Below are positions 33,628 through 42,161 of a DNA stretch of 64,000 nt, piece after piece. Made by a program: the position numbers and the translations under genes. How positions within the stretch are numbered: the first letter of the stretch is position 1; each line of letters starts with the position of its first letter. The notes under the pieces were generated by a model, which ran no database searches, was not told the DNA's origin, and worked only from the letters and a program-made list of their open reading frames with translations. Source of the DNA: Alphaproteobacteria bacterium (GTDB taxonomy: Bacteria > Pseudomonadota > Alphaproteobacteria > SMXP01); NCBI GenBank assembly GCA_028285305.1, contig JANQPV010000036.1, positions 1 through 64,000 on the forward strand, given 5' to 3'.

Positions 33628-36279
33628 CTAGTAGTTCGCAGCTGACTGCAGGGCCGCAACAACACGGTCATGAGCCCGTTTGTTGTGGGCAAGGCACTCG
33701 AGCAACTCCTCTACATTTTCATCAGACAGGCCTTCAGGAACGTCCAGCGTTTCTCGAAGCTCTTCAATCGCGGCACCGTCCGTTCCTTCTTCAGCGACGT
33801 CGCTCAAGAGGGCTTCCGCTTCGTTCAAATCAAGCAGGTGGAGTTTCATCAGATTTCGGCTTCGAGCCGCCAACCGCCAGCCCAAGCCAGGTTTGTCAAC
33901 TGCGGAGTATTTGCAAATGCGGAATTGGGCAAACACCGGCTCAGCGATCAGATCATCTTTTTCTTCATCAGCGGACCGGCACGCATTTTCGACGAGATTT
34001 TTGGACGCGTAGGTCCCGCGCGCTTCTCGCGTGTTAAAGATCCCCGCGAGCGGTGCCCGAAATTCGTTCGCAAAGATGTCGCGGAAGAACGAATCGGAAG
34101 AATCACACCCTTCGATGCCCGGCGCACAGCTCATCTCCGTACCACTCGGCTGAACGACCATTTGTTCCGCCTTCCGCATTTGAGCTTGCTTTATGGGTAC
34201 GTCTCGCGGACAGCGCCAGTTTTCATCTAGGGGCCGGTCGAGCTGGGCTTCGCTCGCATCCGGGTTAGCCGTGATCTCGATAAAGATAGGCTTCATACGG
34301 AATTTATTGACCGATAAAAACCGGCCCTGCGCGTCGCGGCCACCGAAACCGTTTTTATTGATCTCAAAGACTCGAAGAACCAAATCGCGGGTTGTCGCGG
34401 TCCCGTTGTTCTCGAAATAGCCACCGTCGAGAACATGCCCGTTAAAGTATTCGCCCTTTAGCCACCATCTCAATCCCGGACGGTAGCCGGGTTGCGCCGC
34501 CCACAGAGTACCCGAAGGGCTCACGCCTGGAAAGCGCGCACTGTTATGGGCGGCTGTCGAAACCGAAATCGGATAGTTTGCAAGATCATGGAAATCAAAC
34601 GAGTCCGTGAATATGTTCGGAGAAATCTCCAATTGGCTTGCGATGATGCGCTTTCCCGAATCCTGATGGGTTCCATTAAACAGCAGCATCGGTGTCCAGC
34701 GATAGTCCGGTGCACAAATACGCTGCGGATCGTTGGGATCGCACAGCAGAGTTTGGCGGAGCGGGTTCTGGTACTTGCAGATATCGATATCAATCAAAGT
34801 GTCGGCGTCGGCGCCAGCCTCCTCCATCGAAGTGCGTATATCATCGGTGAGTATTTCGCACTGAAACGCATTTTCCCAACCTAGCTCCATGGCCCGTTCG
34901 ATTGCATACGCCCGATCAATCGGCCACTCAAAGTCAACGAGTGGTAAGTTTTCCTGGATCGTTTCCGGGTCTACGGGGAGGAATTGAAGCAGCGTATCTT
35001 GATATAAGAGTCCGGCAATCGCTGGACCCAAGAAGTCCGTACACAAAATTGAATGTCCGCGAAAAGCATAACTAAAGCTGTCGAGTTTTTCTTGAAGTGT
35101 TGGCGTACTCTCATAGGCGCGCAGCTCCGCGGGACAGTGATCCATCACCACTTCGCTGTCAAAAGGAAGCAAGCTGTAAAAGATTGCAGATCCCACCGAC
35201 CCGCCACTGACACCGCTGAGTGAAAAGAGGTGCCGGGCAAAGTCTTCCGGCAACTCATCGGCCAGATGGCCCAGGACGGTCGCCGTCCAATAAGCTGCCG
35301 GCATGCCGCCGCCAGCCGAAGAAACAAACACCATGGGAATAGGATCGTCCGAGTTGCTGTCGTACTTGTCGGGATCGTACTCGTTCGCTTCCAAGAAACG
35401 ATTGACGGCCTGAGCCACGTTCAGTTTGCGTTCGTCAATTTGTTCTGGGGTCAACCACTTTGCCTCGGCCGTTAGGCTTTCATGCCGGCGGACAGAGTGA
35501 TTGTCGTTGGTCAGCGTAAACAGCAATGCAACACCGACCAGCAGTGACGCAATCGGCAATTCATAGCGCTGGGCCCAAACCAACAGCGCATTCAGTACCG
35601 GAACAAAGCTTGCAAATCCAAGAAACGCGATGGTTGGCGCACCCAGCATTGAACCCATGTTCACGGGCGCCCAATACGCAATGATCATCAACCCAAGTGT
35701 AATAAAGAGTGATACGCGAAGAAAGTCGAGACTGCCGCTTGGCAGTTCGCCTTGTATGCGAGGGAACATCGTTCCCCCATGGCGATCTCGTCTCTTGCCT
35801 CCAATGCCCAGAAGCCGCTCCACCGGCCGCCTGAACACCAGGACCGCGTAGAACGCAACACCCGCCAAAGCAACCCAGCGCCGCGCCGGATGCTCACCGA
35901 CATAGAGGAAGCAATAGGCAATCAGGAAAACAAGAGCTGAATAAATCCGCGGCAGGTTGGCAATGAAAAACGCTTTCCATCCATGTCCCTTGTGTTCCTG
36001 GGCCCATGCCTTGCGGTCACTCCCGAATTCAAGCTCAAACATGAGCCGAGACCAATACCAGCTTTGCCACGCCCACCAAACGACGGCGGCGACGAACAAG
36101 ATCGTTCGCAGGTTGTCATTGTCCAAATCGCTTGAGCTGCGAGCAAGCTCCAGTCCTTGGCCGGTTAGGAGAAGCATGACCGCTGCAGCCGCGATCAAAA
36201 TCGCGGTAAAACGGGTTAACCGGATGAGATCGGCGACGTCTCTAACGTGGAAAAATATTCCCCTGATTAAACCCCGCAT
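33628..36279 (-). CDS. Polytopic patatin-like phospholipase-domain protein
   Basis: 883 residues. About seven hydrophobic helices occupy residues 20-255 (FTAILIAAAAVMLLLTG, LFVAAVVWWAWQSWYW, YSALVFLIAYCFLYVG, LFITLGLMIIAYWAP, IASLLVGVALLFTLT and others). The soluble part has the patatin serine-Asp dyad: oxyanion loop VSSAGGGMPAAYW (318-331), nucleophile Ser358 in LSGVSGGSVGSA and Asp618 in VLDGGYFENNG, with NSARFPGVSPSG just before it. Patatin enzymes release fatty acids from membrane lipids. The Cys residues in the loop (ICKYQ, LLCDP, RICAPD) are frequent for an exported domain, but topology is not certain. GGGGAG precedes the ATG. Confidence 0.8.
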   Translation of the reverse strand: MRGLIRGIFFHVRDVADLIRLTRFTAILIAAAAVMLLLTGQGLELARSSSDLDNDNLRTILFVAAVVWWAWQSWYWSRLMFELEFGSDRKAWAQEHKGHGWKAFFIANLPRIYSALVFLIAYCFLYVGEHPARRWVALAGVAFYAVLVFRRPVERLLGIGGKRRDRHGGTMFPRIQGELPSGSLDFLRVSLFITLGLMIIAYWAPVNMGSMLGAPTIAFLGFASFVPVLNALLVWAQRYELPIASLLVGVALLFTLTNDNHSVRRHESLTAEAKWLTPEQIDERKLNVAQAVNRFLEANEYDPDKYDSNSDDPIPMVFVSSAGGGMPAAYWTATVLGHLADELPEDFARHLFSLSGVSGGSVGSAIFYSLLPFDSEVVMDHCPAELRAYESTPTLQEKLDSFSYAFRGHSILCTDFLGPAIAGLLYQDTLLQFLPVDPETIQENLPLVDFEWPIDRAYAIERAMELGWENAFQCEILTDDIRTSMEEAGADADTLIDIDICKYQNPLRQTLLCDPNDPQRICAPDYRWTPMLLFNGTHQDSGKRIIASQLEISPNIFTDSFDFHDLANYPISVSTAAHNSARFPGVSPSGTLWAAQPGYRPGLRWWLKGEYFNGHVLDGGYFENNGTATTRDLVLRVFEINKNGFGGRDAQGRFLSVNKFRMKPIFIEITANPDASEAQLDRPLDENWRCPRDVPIKQAQMRKAEQMVVQPSGTEMSCAPGIEGCDSSDSFFRDIFANEFRAPLAGIFNTREARGTYASKNLVENACRSADEEKDDLIAEPVFAQFRICKYSAVDKPGLGWRLAARSRNLMKLHLLDLNEAEALLSDVAEEGTDGAAIEELRETLDVPEGLSDENVEELLECLAHNKRAHDRVVAALQSAANY

Positions 36280-36590
36280 GACAAACTCCCCATCACGAAC
36301 TCCACCTTAACCTCAGTCTAACACAAAGCCTGGCGACCTGGCAGCCAAGAAGCTATTTTCCAAAAACGACGATTCCTCGGCACCCCGCGCAAAATTGCGC
36401 AAAACCCAAAGTTCAATCACGCTAATTCAAGACTGTGGTCACATAATAATCACATGCTCAGCAGGCACAGCCTATGGCAGTATATCACAGCGAATGACTT
36501 AGTTTTGTGATGGTAGTCACCGCTAAATGTGGGTTTGAAGTGTGATTTCTTGAAGCGAGCGTTAGCTGCGCGAAGCAAAGCGGGGAACGA
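36280..36590. other. Divergent intergenic region between patatin-like and aldo/keto reductase genes
   Basis: About 311 nt, AT-richer than its neighbours in the right half. Short repeated TCACA/TGTGA words (TGGTCACAT, AATCACATG, TATCACAG, TTGTGATGG) could be regulator sites, but no clean dyad is seen. No gene found. Confidence 0.4.
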
Positions 36591-37565
36591 GTGTTTGAAT
36601 TTGGTGGTGGTAAGCCTGCTTCGGCGACAACATTGTTGGGGCGAACGGAACTAGAAGTGGCGAGAGCGGGGCTTGGGAGCGGCGGCCACAGTCGGCTCGG
36701 TCTGGCGAACGGCAAGTCTGAGAAAGAAGCGCTCGCCCTCATAAACCAAGCCCTGGCTCTTGGGGTAAACTTTATTGACACCGCCCCCCTTTACGGCACC
36801 GAACACATTGTCGGTGAGGCCATCAAAAAGAAGCGTGACAAGGTCGTCCTCTCCACGAAAGTCTTTCCCTATCGAGACGGCGAGGTCATCACTCCTGGTG
36901 ATCTTCATCATTCGCTTCAATCGAGCTTGAACGAACTCAAGACGGACTATATTGACATTGTGCACCTGCACGGCGTCACGCCGGACGCATACGAACAGTG
37001 CCGGGATTCGCTTCTCCCGGCCTTGGAGACCGCGCAACGCGAAGGCAAGGTTCGATTTATAGGAGTCTCGGAGTACTTCCAAAAGGACCCCGCGCACCGA
37101 ATGCTCCAATACGCCATCCAAGACGATTGCTGGGATACGATTATGGTGGGGCACAATATACTCAACCAGTCAGCGCACGACACAGTTCTGCCTCGCGCTC
37201 AGGAGAACAATGTTGGAGTAATTGGCATGTTTGCGGTACGCCGTGCTCTAGCAGACCACACCATGATCGGCGATATAGTCGCAGATATGATCGCACGCGG
37301 GCTCTACTACTCGAAAAAAGTTGACACCAAGAAGCCTCTTGCATTTTTAACCAAGGGCGGGAAAGGACGCGCAAAAACGCTTGCTGAAGCCGCCTATCGC
37401 TTTGTAAGTCACGAAGAAGGGATCGACATGGTTCTCACCGGAACCGGAAATCGGGATCACCTCAAAGCAAATCTCGCAGCGATTTATGGAGCCCCCTTGA
37501 AGGCAGAACACTTGGAACGGGTCCGCGAACTCTTTTCGGGTATCAACTACCTGACAGGTGAGTAA
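36591..37565 (+). CDS. Aldo/keto reductase
   Basis: 324 residues from GTG 36591 with GGGGA 5 nt upstream. The catalytic tetrad is readable: Asp in FIDTAPLYG with Tyr in the same motif, Lys in VLSTKVFPY, and His in IVHLHGVTPD. The C-terminus has the substrate and cofactor segment DMVLTGTGNRDHLKANLAA. NAD(P)H-dependent carbonyl reductase of unknown substrate; closest in style to the YdjG/galactose-dehydrogenase type of AKRs. It is divergent from the patatin gene. Confidence 0.88.
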   Translation: MFEFGGGKPASATTLLGRTELEVARAGLGSGGHSRLGLANGKSEKEALALINQALALGVNFIDTAPLYGTEHIVGEAIKKKRDKVVLSTKVFPYRDGEVITPGDLHHSLQSSLNELKTDYIDIVHLHGVTPDAYEQCRDSLLPALETAQREGKVRFIGVSEYFQKDPAHRMLQYAIQDDCWDTIMVGHNILNQSAHDTVLPRAQENNVGVIGMFAVRRALADHTMIGDIVADMIARGLYYSKKVDTKKPLAFLTKGGKGRAKTLAEAAYRFVSHEEGIDMVLTGTGNRDHLKANLAAIYGAPLKAEHLERVRELFSGINYLTGE

Positions 37566-37613
37566 GCGGCGGGTGTCCCACACACGCCTACTCACACCAA
37601 GAACAATCGAAAC

Positions 37614-38111
37614 TTATGCGTCCGTTGCACGCGCCGGTAAATGGTCCGCACGCACCTGATCTGCCGCAGGACTCGGTCCGTAGACGAATACAAAACTAAC
37701 GCTGGATTTCTTGGCGTCCTGCGTCGTTACGCCAAATCGCGTTGAGCCTTTGTGAAACGCCGCACTCGGATTGATTTGAACCGTTGCGTCCCCCCCGCCA
37801 GGGGAGATGACGCCCGCATGTAAAGCTGCATAGCAAATAGACGACTGGCCGGCATAGGTGCGTGTTCCAAAGACCTGAGCCCGCATACGCCCAGCTGGCC
37901 TGGGCGGACAAGAAACTGTCAGTCTTTGGCCGATACTGTGCCGATCGTCACGGTCAAAACTGGAGAGATTTGCCTGCCAAGGTGTTGCATAAGTCTCCAG
38001 ATCATTGGACTCCGCGCACGACAGCACGCTGGGCACGAACACCGGCATCAATCCGGCGAGCACAAAGAGAGTGCCTGTGCGAATTTTCCAGTTCTCGATT
38101 GACCAGCTCAT
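37614..38111 (-). CDS. Exported LCCL-domain protein, possible lipoprotein
   Basis: 165 residues from ATG 38111, which has GGAGTGAGG upstream; the open frame is longer but lacks a signal before that start. An N-terminal segment with KIRTGTLFVLAGLMPVFVPSVLSC is a signal peptide, and VLSC could be a lipobox. The mature part matches the LCCL fold: VFGTRTYAGQSSICYAALHAG, then ISPGGGDATVQINP and FHKGSTRFGVTTQD, with Cys residues at CPPRP and SSIC. LCCL domains are small secreted modules with no agreed function in bacteria. It is convergent with the aldo/keto reductase. Confidence 0.7.
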   Translation of the reverse strand: MSWSIENWKIRTGTLFVLAGLMPVFVPSVLSCAESNDLETYATPWQANLSSFDRDDRHSIGQRLTVSCPPRPAGRMRAQVFGTRTYAGQSSICYAALHAGVISPGGGDATVQINPSAAFHKGSTRFGVTTQDAKKSSVSFVFVYGPSPAADQVRADHLPARATDA

Positions 38112-38255
38112 GGCAAACCTCACTCCGTTCTTCCAAAGTCGACACGCCAATTGCGCATGCCTCGACACCTCCGGATGTAGAGGAGTTAAGGGGTCCACGT
38201 TTCAGTGGGACATCGGGCAGCGAGAAAATTGTTTCAATTGCTGCAACAAAACAAA

Positions 38256-38275
38256 GCCCCTCCGAGAGGAGGGGC
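38256..38275 (-). terminator. Intrinsic terminator of the 33-residue microprotein gene
   Basis: Perfect arms GCCCCTCC / GGAGGGGC with a GAGA loop. On the minus strand it is followed by TTTGTTTTGTT. It lies 46 nt beyond the stop codon of the small gene and ends its transcript before the LCCL gene. Confidence 0.8.
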
Positions 38276-38320
38276 AGTAAAGCAACCGCTCGCCGGTTCC
38301 TGCTTCTTTTTAGATTGGCG

Positions 38321-38422
38321 TTAATGCAGGGAGAGAGGAGAAAACTGCATATAGAGCTTCGAACCCACAAGGGCGGCGGTCACAAGAAATGCTGTAACAA
38401 ACAAATATCGAGGCAAGATCAT
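38321..38422 (-). CDS. 33-residue single-helix membrane microprotein
   Basis: ATG at 38422 has AGAGAG 6 nt upstream (a second in-frame ATG lies 6 nt before it). The peptide reads MILPRYLFVTAFLVTAALVG then SKLYMQFSPLSLH, i.e. one hydrophobic helix of about 17-18 residues after a short basic lead, with a polar tail. A well-formed terminator follows 46 nt after the stop, which supports a real transcript. It is not related by eye to the 31-residue microprotein at 15.6 kb. Neighbours are the LCCL protein downstream and the zinc dehydrogenase, which reads in the same direction from upstream. Confidence 0.55.
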   Translation of the reverse strand: MILPRYLFVTAFLVTAALVGSKLYMQFSPLSLH

Positions 38423-38556
38423 CGTCATCTCTCTTTGTCTTGAGACTGGGAGATGGGAGCCGATTGGGCCGTGTCTGGGACGAATATGTGACGTTTTCGC
38501 GGCTACCGTCGCAAATTGGGAAAAAACACCACTCCTGATTGCAAGCTTTTGAGAGA

Positions 38557-39591
38557 CTACAACCGCGGATCAACCAGAATCTTGATTTCTTCAGGCGCTG
38601 TCGCGAGCGCTTTGAATGCATCCTCTATTTTGTCAAGCGAGACGGTCGACGTGTGCAGGTTTTCCAACGCAATGCGCCCGTCGGCAATCAGCCCTTGTGC
38701 AATATCAAACTCCTCGCGGACATAAGCCAGCGATGAAACAAGACGCACTTCTTTGATAAGCCATTGCCCCGGATCGATTTGCGCTGCCTTGTCAGTGAAG
38801 CCGACGAGAGACACAACGCCCCCTCTTCGAACAAAAGAGACAGATTGATCGATTGTTTGCGGAATACCCGCGCATTCAAACACCACATCGGCCCCGTCGG
38901 CACCCACATGCTTATTCACCACCTCCAGAACATCGTCTTGAGTTGGATCAACAAGAACATCAGCACCAATCCCTTTTCCAAGCTCCCGGCGACTTTTCTG
39001 GGGCTCGACCAGGATGACCGTACCTGCTCCGGCCGCCTTGGCGCATTGCAAGACAAGAAGACCAATGGGACCCGCGCCGATCACCACGCACGTGTCGCCC
39101 AAGCGCATCTCGGTCCGGCGAACCGCATGAACGGCCACGGTGACCGGCTCCAACATAGCAGCCTTCGCGTCATCCAAAGCAGACTGAACCGCATACAAAC
39201 GATCTGATTCGACACAAATCGACGGCGCAAACCCGCCATGAGCCCCAGCCCCGGGGCTCATGCCGATGGATTGGAGAAACGCCTTCTCACAATGAGCGGC
39301 ATCGCCACGCCGACAGGTCGCGCACTGACCGCAGGCGCCGCCGACGCCGATGGCGACCCGGTCGCCCTCTTTGAAGGCCTTTTCGTCAGACGTTATTGCA
39401 CTGACCGTGCCGCACCATTCATGCCCACAAATCGCTGGGTTATAGGGCTCTCCCGATTGATAGGCATGCAGGTCAGTTCCGCAAATCCCGCAATAAGCAA
39501 TATCAACAACCGCGGAGCCCGGCGTTGGGACCGGCATAGGCATCTCGACCAACTCGAGCTTGTTCTTTCCAGTGACAAGAGCGGCTTCCAT
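38557..39591 (-). CDS. Zinc-dependent medium-chain alcohol dehydrogenase (2,3-butanediol/sorbitol dehydrogenase-like)
   Basis: 344 residues from ATG 39591 (AAAGGAGA 6 nt upstream). Catalytic zinc site: CGICGTDLHAYQSG with GHEWCGTV. Structural zinc lobe: CGQCATCRRGDAAHCEKA, all four Cys present. Cofactor loop VIGAGPIGLLVLQ, and EPQKSRRELGKG in the ribose-binding position points to NAD+. Members of this group oxidise butanediol, sorbitol or threonine. It lies 26 nt downstream of the hydroxyacid oxidase gene on the same strand, so both may act on related hydroxy compounds. Confidence 0.85.
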   Translation of the reverse strand: MEAALVTGKNKLELVEMPMPVPTPGSAVVDIAYCGICGTDLHAYQSGEPYNPAICGHEWCGTVSAITSDEKAFKEGDRVAIGVGGACGQCATCRRGDAAHCEKAFLQSIGMSPGAGAHGGFAPSICVESDRLYAVQSALDDAKAAMLEPVTVAVHAVRRTEMRLGDTCVVIGAGPIGLLVLQCAKAAGAGTVILVEPQKSRRELGKGIGADVLVDPTQDDVLEVVNKHVGADGADVVFECAGIPQTIDQSVSFVRRGGVVSLVGFTDKAAQIDPGQWLIKEVRLVSSLAYVREEFDIAQGLIADGRIALENLHTSTVSLDKIEDAFKALATAPEEIKILVDPRL

Positions 39592-39617
39592 AGTGTTCTC
39601 CTTTTCGGCTCGCGCCG

Positions 39618-40853
39618 TCATAATTGTTTTAAGTGCCCAAATCTGTAGCGGGGTTTAGCGCCTTCCACCCCCTCAGTAACGTCCGCAAATTCCGGCCGAT
39701 GTAAGTCCATAACGTGCTGAGGACCAATTTGGTCAAGGCTGGTACATCCCAAGAGCGCCAGATCCCGTTCCACTTCGGACTTAAGTTGCTCTAACACACG
39801 CGCTACGCCCGCCTCTCCCCCTGCGGCAAGGCCGAACAGATAGGGACGCCCAATCGAGCAAGCCGAGGCGCCGAGCGCAAGCGCTTTCAGAACGTCAGTG
39901 CCGCGCCGAACGCCGCCATCCACGATGAGCTCAAGTCTCTCACCGACCGCATCCCGAAAGGCCGGCAGACATTGGATTGGAGCGGGAGAATAATCGAGCT
40001 GACGTCCGCCGTGATTGGAGATCATAACCGCACTCGCCCCCGCGTCTGCGGCCCGAACGGCGTCTGACGGCGACAAAAGCCCTTTGATTGCAAAGGGTCC
40101 GCCCCATTCCTCAATGATCTTGGCCGCATCGTCCCAGGTGACGGTGGAATCGATCTGACCGTTGATATAGTCGATCACCGACATGGCTGACGTGCTGCCT
40201 TCGGCCACCCGATGCACAACGTTGGAGAGTTCAAGCGGCGGACTCATCAGATGCTGGAGAGACCACTCCGCATGAAGAGCAAAACTAAACAGACTTCCCC
40301 AAGTGAATTTGGGCGGCATGGTCATTCCGGTTCTCAGGTCCCTTTCCCGATTTCCGGCCCGTACCATATCGACGGTCAGGCAAAGAGATGTGTATCCCGC
40401 CTCTTTACAGCGCTGGATGAATTCTCGTGTCAACCCACGGTCTTTATGCAGATAGATTTGAAACATCTTCGGACCGGACGACACGGCTCCTACATCTTCG
40501 ATGCTGAACGTCGAGAGAGTCGAAAGACTGTACATCGTTCCCGCATTGGTGGCGGCCCGGGCAACTGCGAGCTCCCCGTCTCGGTGAAACAGCCTTGACA
40601 TTCCCGTCGGCGCGAGAACAACGGGCCATTTGATCGTCTGCCCCAAGACGTCACACGATGTTTCAACGACACTGACATCCCTCAAAAAAAGAGGTTGGAG
40701 CGCAAGCCCACTGAACGCACTTTGATTGTGCGAGAGTGTCACCTCGTCTTCTGCCCCGCCGTCCATATAGTGAAAGAGGGGAGCAGGTAGTTTTTCGCGT
40801 GCGAGCCGCCGAAAATCCTCAATACCGTAACATTTTGAGAGCCGCACACACAT
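39618..40853 (-). CDS. FMN-dependent alpha-hydroxy acid oxidase/dehydrogenase (LldD family)
   Basis: 411 residues, TIM barrel. FMN and substrate residues are visible: APTGMSRLFHRDGE, YMDGGAEDEVTL near the start, and the active-site SNHGGRQLDYSPAPIQCLP with its His and Arg, followed by VDGGVRRGTDVLKALALGA. The family includes lactate dehydrogenase LldD, mandelate dehydrogenase and glycolate oxidase. The start is ATG 40853, but GTG 40847 has better spacing to GGGGAG and may be the true start. Linked to the zinc dehydrogenase downstream (26-nt gap). Confidence 0.87.
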   Translation of the reverse strand: MCVRLSKCYGIEDFRRLAREKLPAPLFHYMDGGAEDEVTLSHNQSAFSGLALQPLFLRDVSVVETSCDVLGQTIKWPVVLAPTGMSRLFHRDGELAVARAATNAGTMYSLSTLSTFSIEDVGAVSSGPKMFQIYLHKDRGLTREFIQRCKEAGYTSLCLTVDMVRAGNRERDLRTGMTMPPKFTWGSLFSFALHAEWSLQHLMSPPLELSNVVHRVAEGSTSAMSVIDYINGQIDSTVTWDDAAKIIEEWGGPFAIKGLLSPSDAVRAADAGASAVMISNHGGRQLDYSPAPIQCLPAFRDAVGERLELIVDGGVRRGTDVLKALALGASACSIGRPYLFGLAAGGEAGVARVLEQLKSEVERDLALLGCTSLDQIGPQHVMDLHRPEFADVTEGVEGAKPRYRFGHLKQL

Positions 40854-40941
40854 CTCCCCTTTGAGACAGACTGAAACTTCTAACGCTCACATCAAGGCGC
40901 CGATTATGAGCCGATCCAAGGCCTCTGACAGGAGGAACTCC

Positions 40942-41853
40942 CTAATTGAAATCGGCCAGGAAATCGAGGGTCCGGTCGTAAGCGCCTTCATCGGCAGGCA
41001 CGATCGCCGCGCTGAAGTGGGTCACGCCCATATCCCTCAACCGCTGCAAACCCGAACGCAACACATTCTCGCCGCCAACCATGGCGATGCCGGAGGGCTG
41101 TTCCACACCTTCCTTATCAAGCATAGCCTTATAGGAAGGCAAAGTCGGGTAGATAGCGAGCGCCTTGTCAATCGCGTCCTTCGCCTCGTCGGGCTTGTTC
41201 GTCAGAACAATGGGAAAACCGCCAACCACTTGGGGATCGGGCTTACCGGCGGCGGAAGCCGCCTTGCGCACATTAGCCAGGATGTGACTTTCCATTGTAT
41301 TTGGACCGACCATCCAAGTCGAAGTTCCATCAGCAACTTCACCCGCCAGTTTAAGCATGACGGGACCTAATCCCGCGATCACCACCGGCAATTTCTCAGC
41401 ACCGGGAACATCGAATTGGACACCATGGACCCGGTATTGGTCACCATCGAAATTGACTTGTTCACCGCGCACAGCAGGCATCAGGACGGAAAGATACTCT
41501 CGCATGTGACGGGCCGGCTTGTCGTAGGAAAATCCCAGCATGTCCTCGATAACAATTTTATGAGACAAGCCGATACCAAGAATAAAACGGTTGTCACAGG
41601 CCGCCGCAGCCGTCAGCGCCTGTTGGGCAATCGCCGTCGGATGTCGTGGATAGGTTGGCGTAACAGCCGTGCCCAATTCAATCTTCGATGTGGCGGCTCC
41701 GATAAGAGAAAGCATCGAAATGGCGTCGTAGGAAAAAATGTTTGGCATCCAAATATTCTGAATACCTTTCGCCTCAATTCTTTGCGCCCACTCAACGAGT
41801 TCCTTAATGGGCGGCATACCCCCATCAGCGCCGACAACAACTCCGATCTTCAC
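40942..41853 (-). CDS. Luciferase-like (LLM-class) flavin/F420-dependent oxidoreductase
   Basis: 303 residues from GTG 41853 (GAGGAG 6 nt upstream). The bacterial-luciferase-like barrel is shown by IELGTAVTPTYPRHPTAIAQQALT, RFILGIGLSHKIV and LPVVIAGLGPVMLKLAGEVADG. LLM proteins use FMN or coenzyme F420; which one cannot be told here, and no F420 gene is in the window. The group resembles the TIGR03564-type oxidoreductases common in actinobacteria and some proteobacteria. The substrate is not known. Confidence 0.82.
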   Translation of the reverse strand: MKIGVVVGADGGMPPIKELVEWAQRIEAKGIQNIWMPNIFSYDAISMLSLIGAATSKIELGTAVTPTYPRHPTAIAQQALTAAAACDNRFILGIGLSHKIVIEDMLGFSYDKPARHMREYLSVLMPAVRGEQVNFDGDQYRVHGVQFDVPGAEKLPVVIAGLGPVMLKLAGEVADGTSTWMVGPNTMESHILANVRKAASAAGKPDPQVVGGFPIVLTNKPDEAKDAIDKALAIYPTLPSYKAMLDKEGVEQPSGIAMVGGENVLRSGLQRLRDMGVTHFSAAIVPADEGAYDRTLDFLADFN

Positions 41854-42161
41854 AACCGTCTCCTCATGGGTGAATTAAAGTTAACGCTTTGTTGACCATT
41901 GGGGGAGCACCGGTCAACTGAAGAATTGCAGAGCGCGCTGCGCCCCGTTTCTATTGCATCGCAACAAGGGCCCCGCCCATTTGACGAAAAAATGAAAAGC
42001 ACCCGGTCATCGTATGCTGATAAAATGTCAGTTTTCGCGGCTCGGTCCGAAGGCTCGCGCCCACGAAATTTATTTCCTGCAGCTCACTGAATCGGGAAAC
42101 ATCGTGACCGAATCCCCCTAAAATCAGTACAGAAATTTAGGCTCAAATCGACTATATCTAC
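41854..42161. other. Divergent intergenic region between LLM oxidoreductase and indolepyruvate oxidoreductase genes
   Basis: About 308 nt. Contains the inverted repeat at 41891-41918. A 33-codon frame in the middle lacks a ribosome site. No RNA gene seen. Confidence 0.4.
41891..41918. repeat. Inverted repeat GTTGACC-N14-GGTCAAC
   Basis: Perfect 7-bp arms 14 nt apart, placed 38 nt upstream of the leftward LLM gene. The spacing suits a protein dimer rather than a hairpin terminator. The half-site TGACC also occurs in the dyad before the wax ester synthase at 58.07 kb. Confidence 0.4.

Noticed and set aside
41899-42090. 63-codon open frame in the gap before the indolepyruvate oxidoreductase
   Set aside because: No ribosome site and no recognisable product; the 33-codon internal ATG version is no better.
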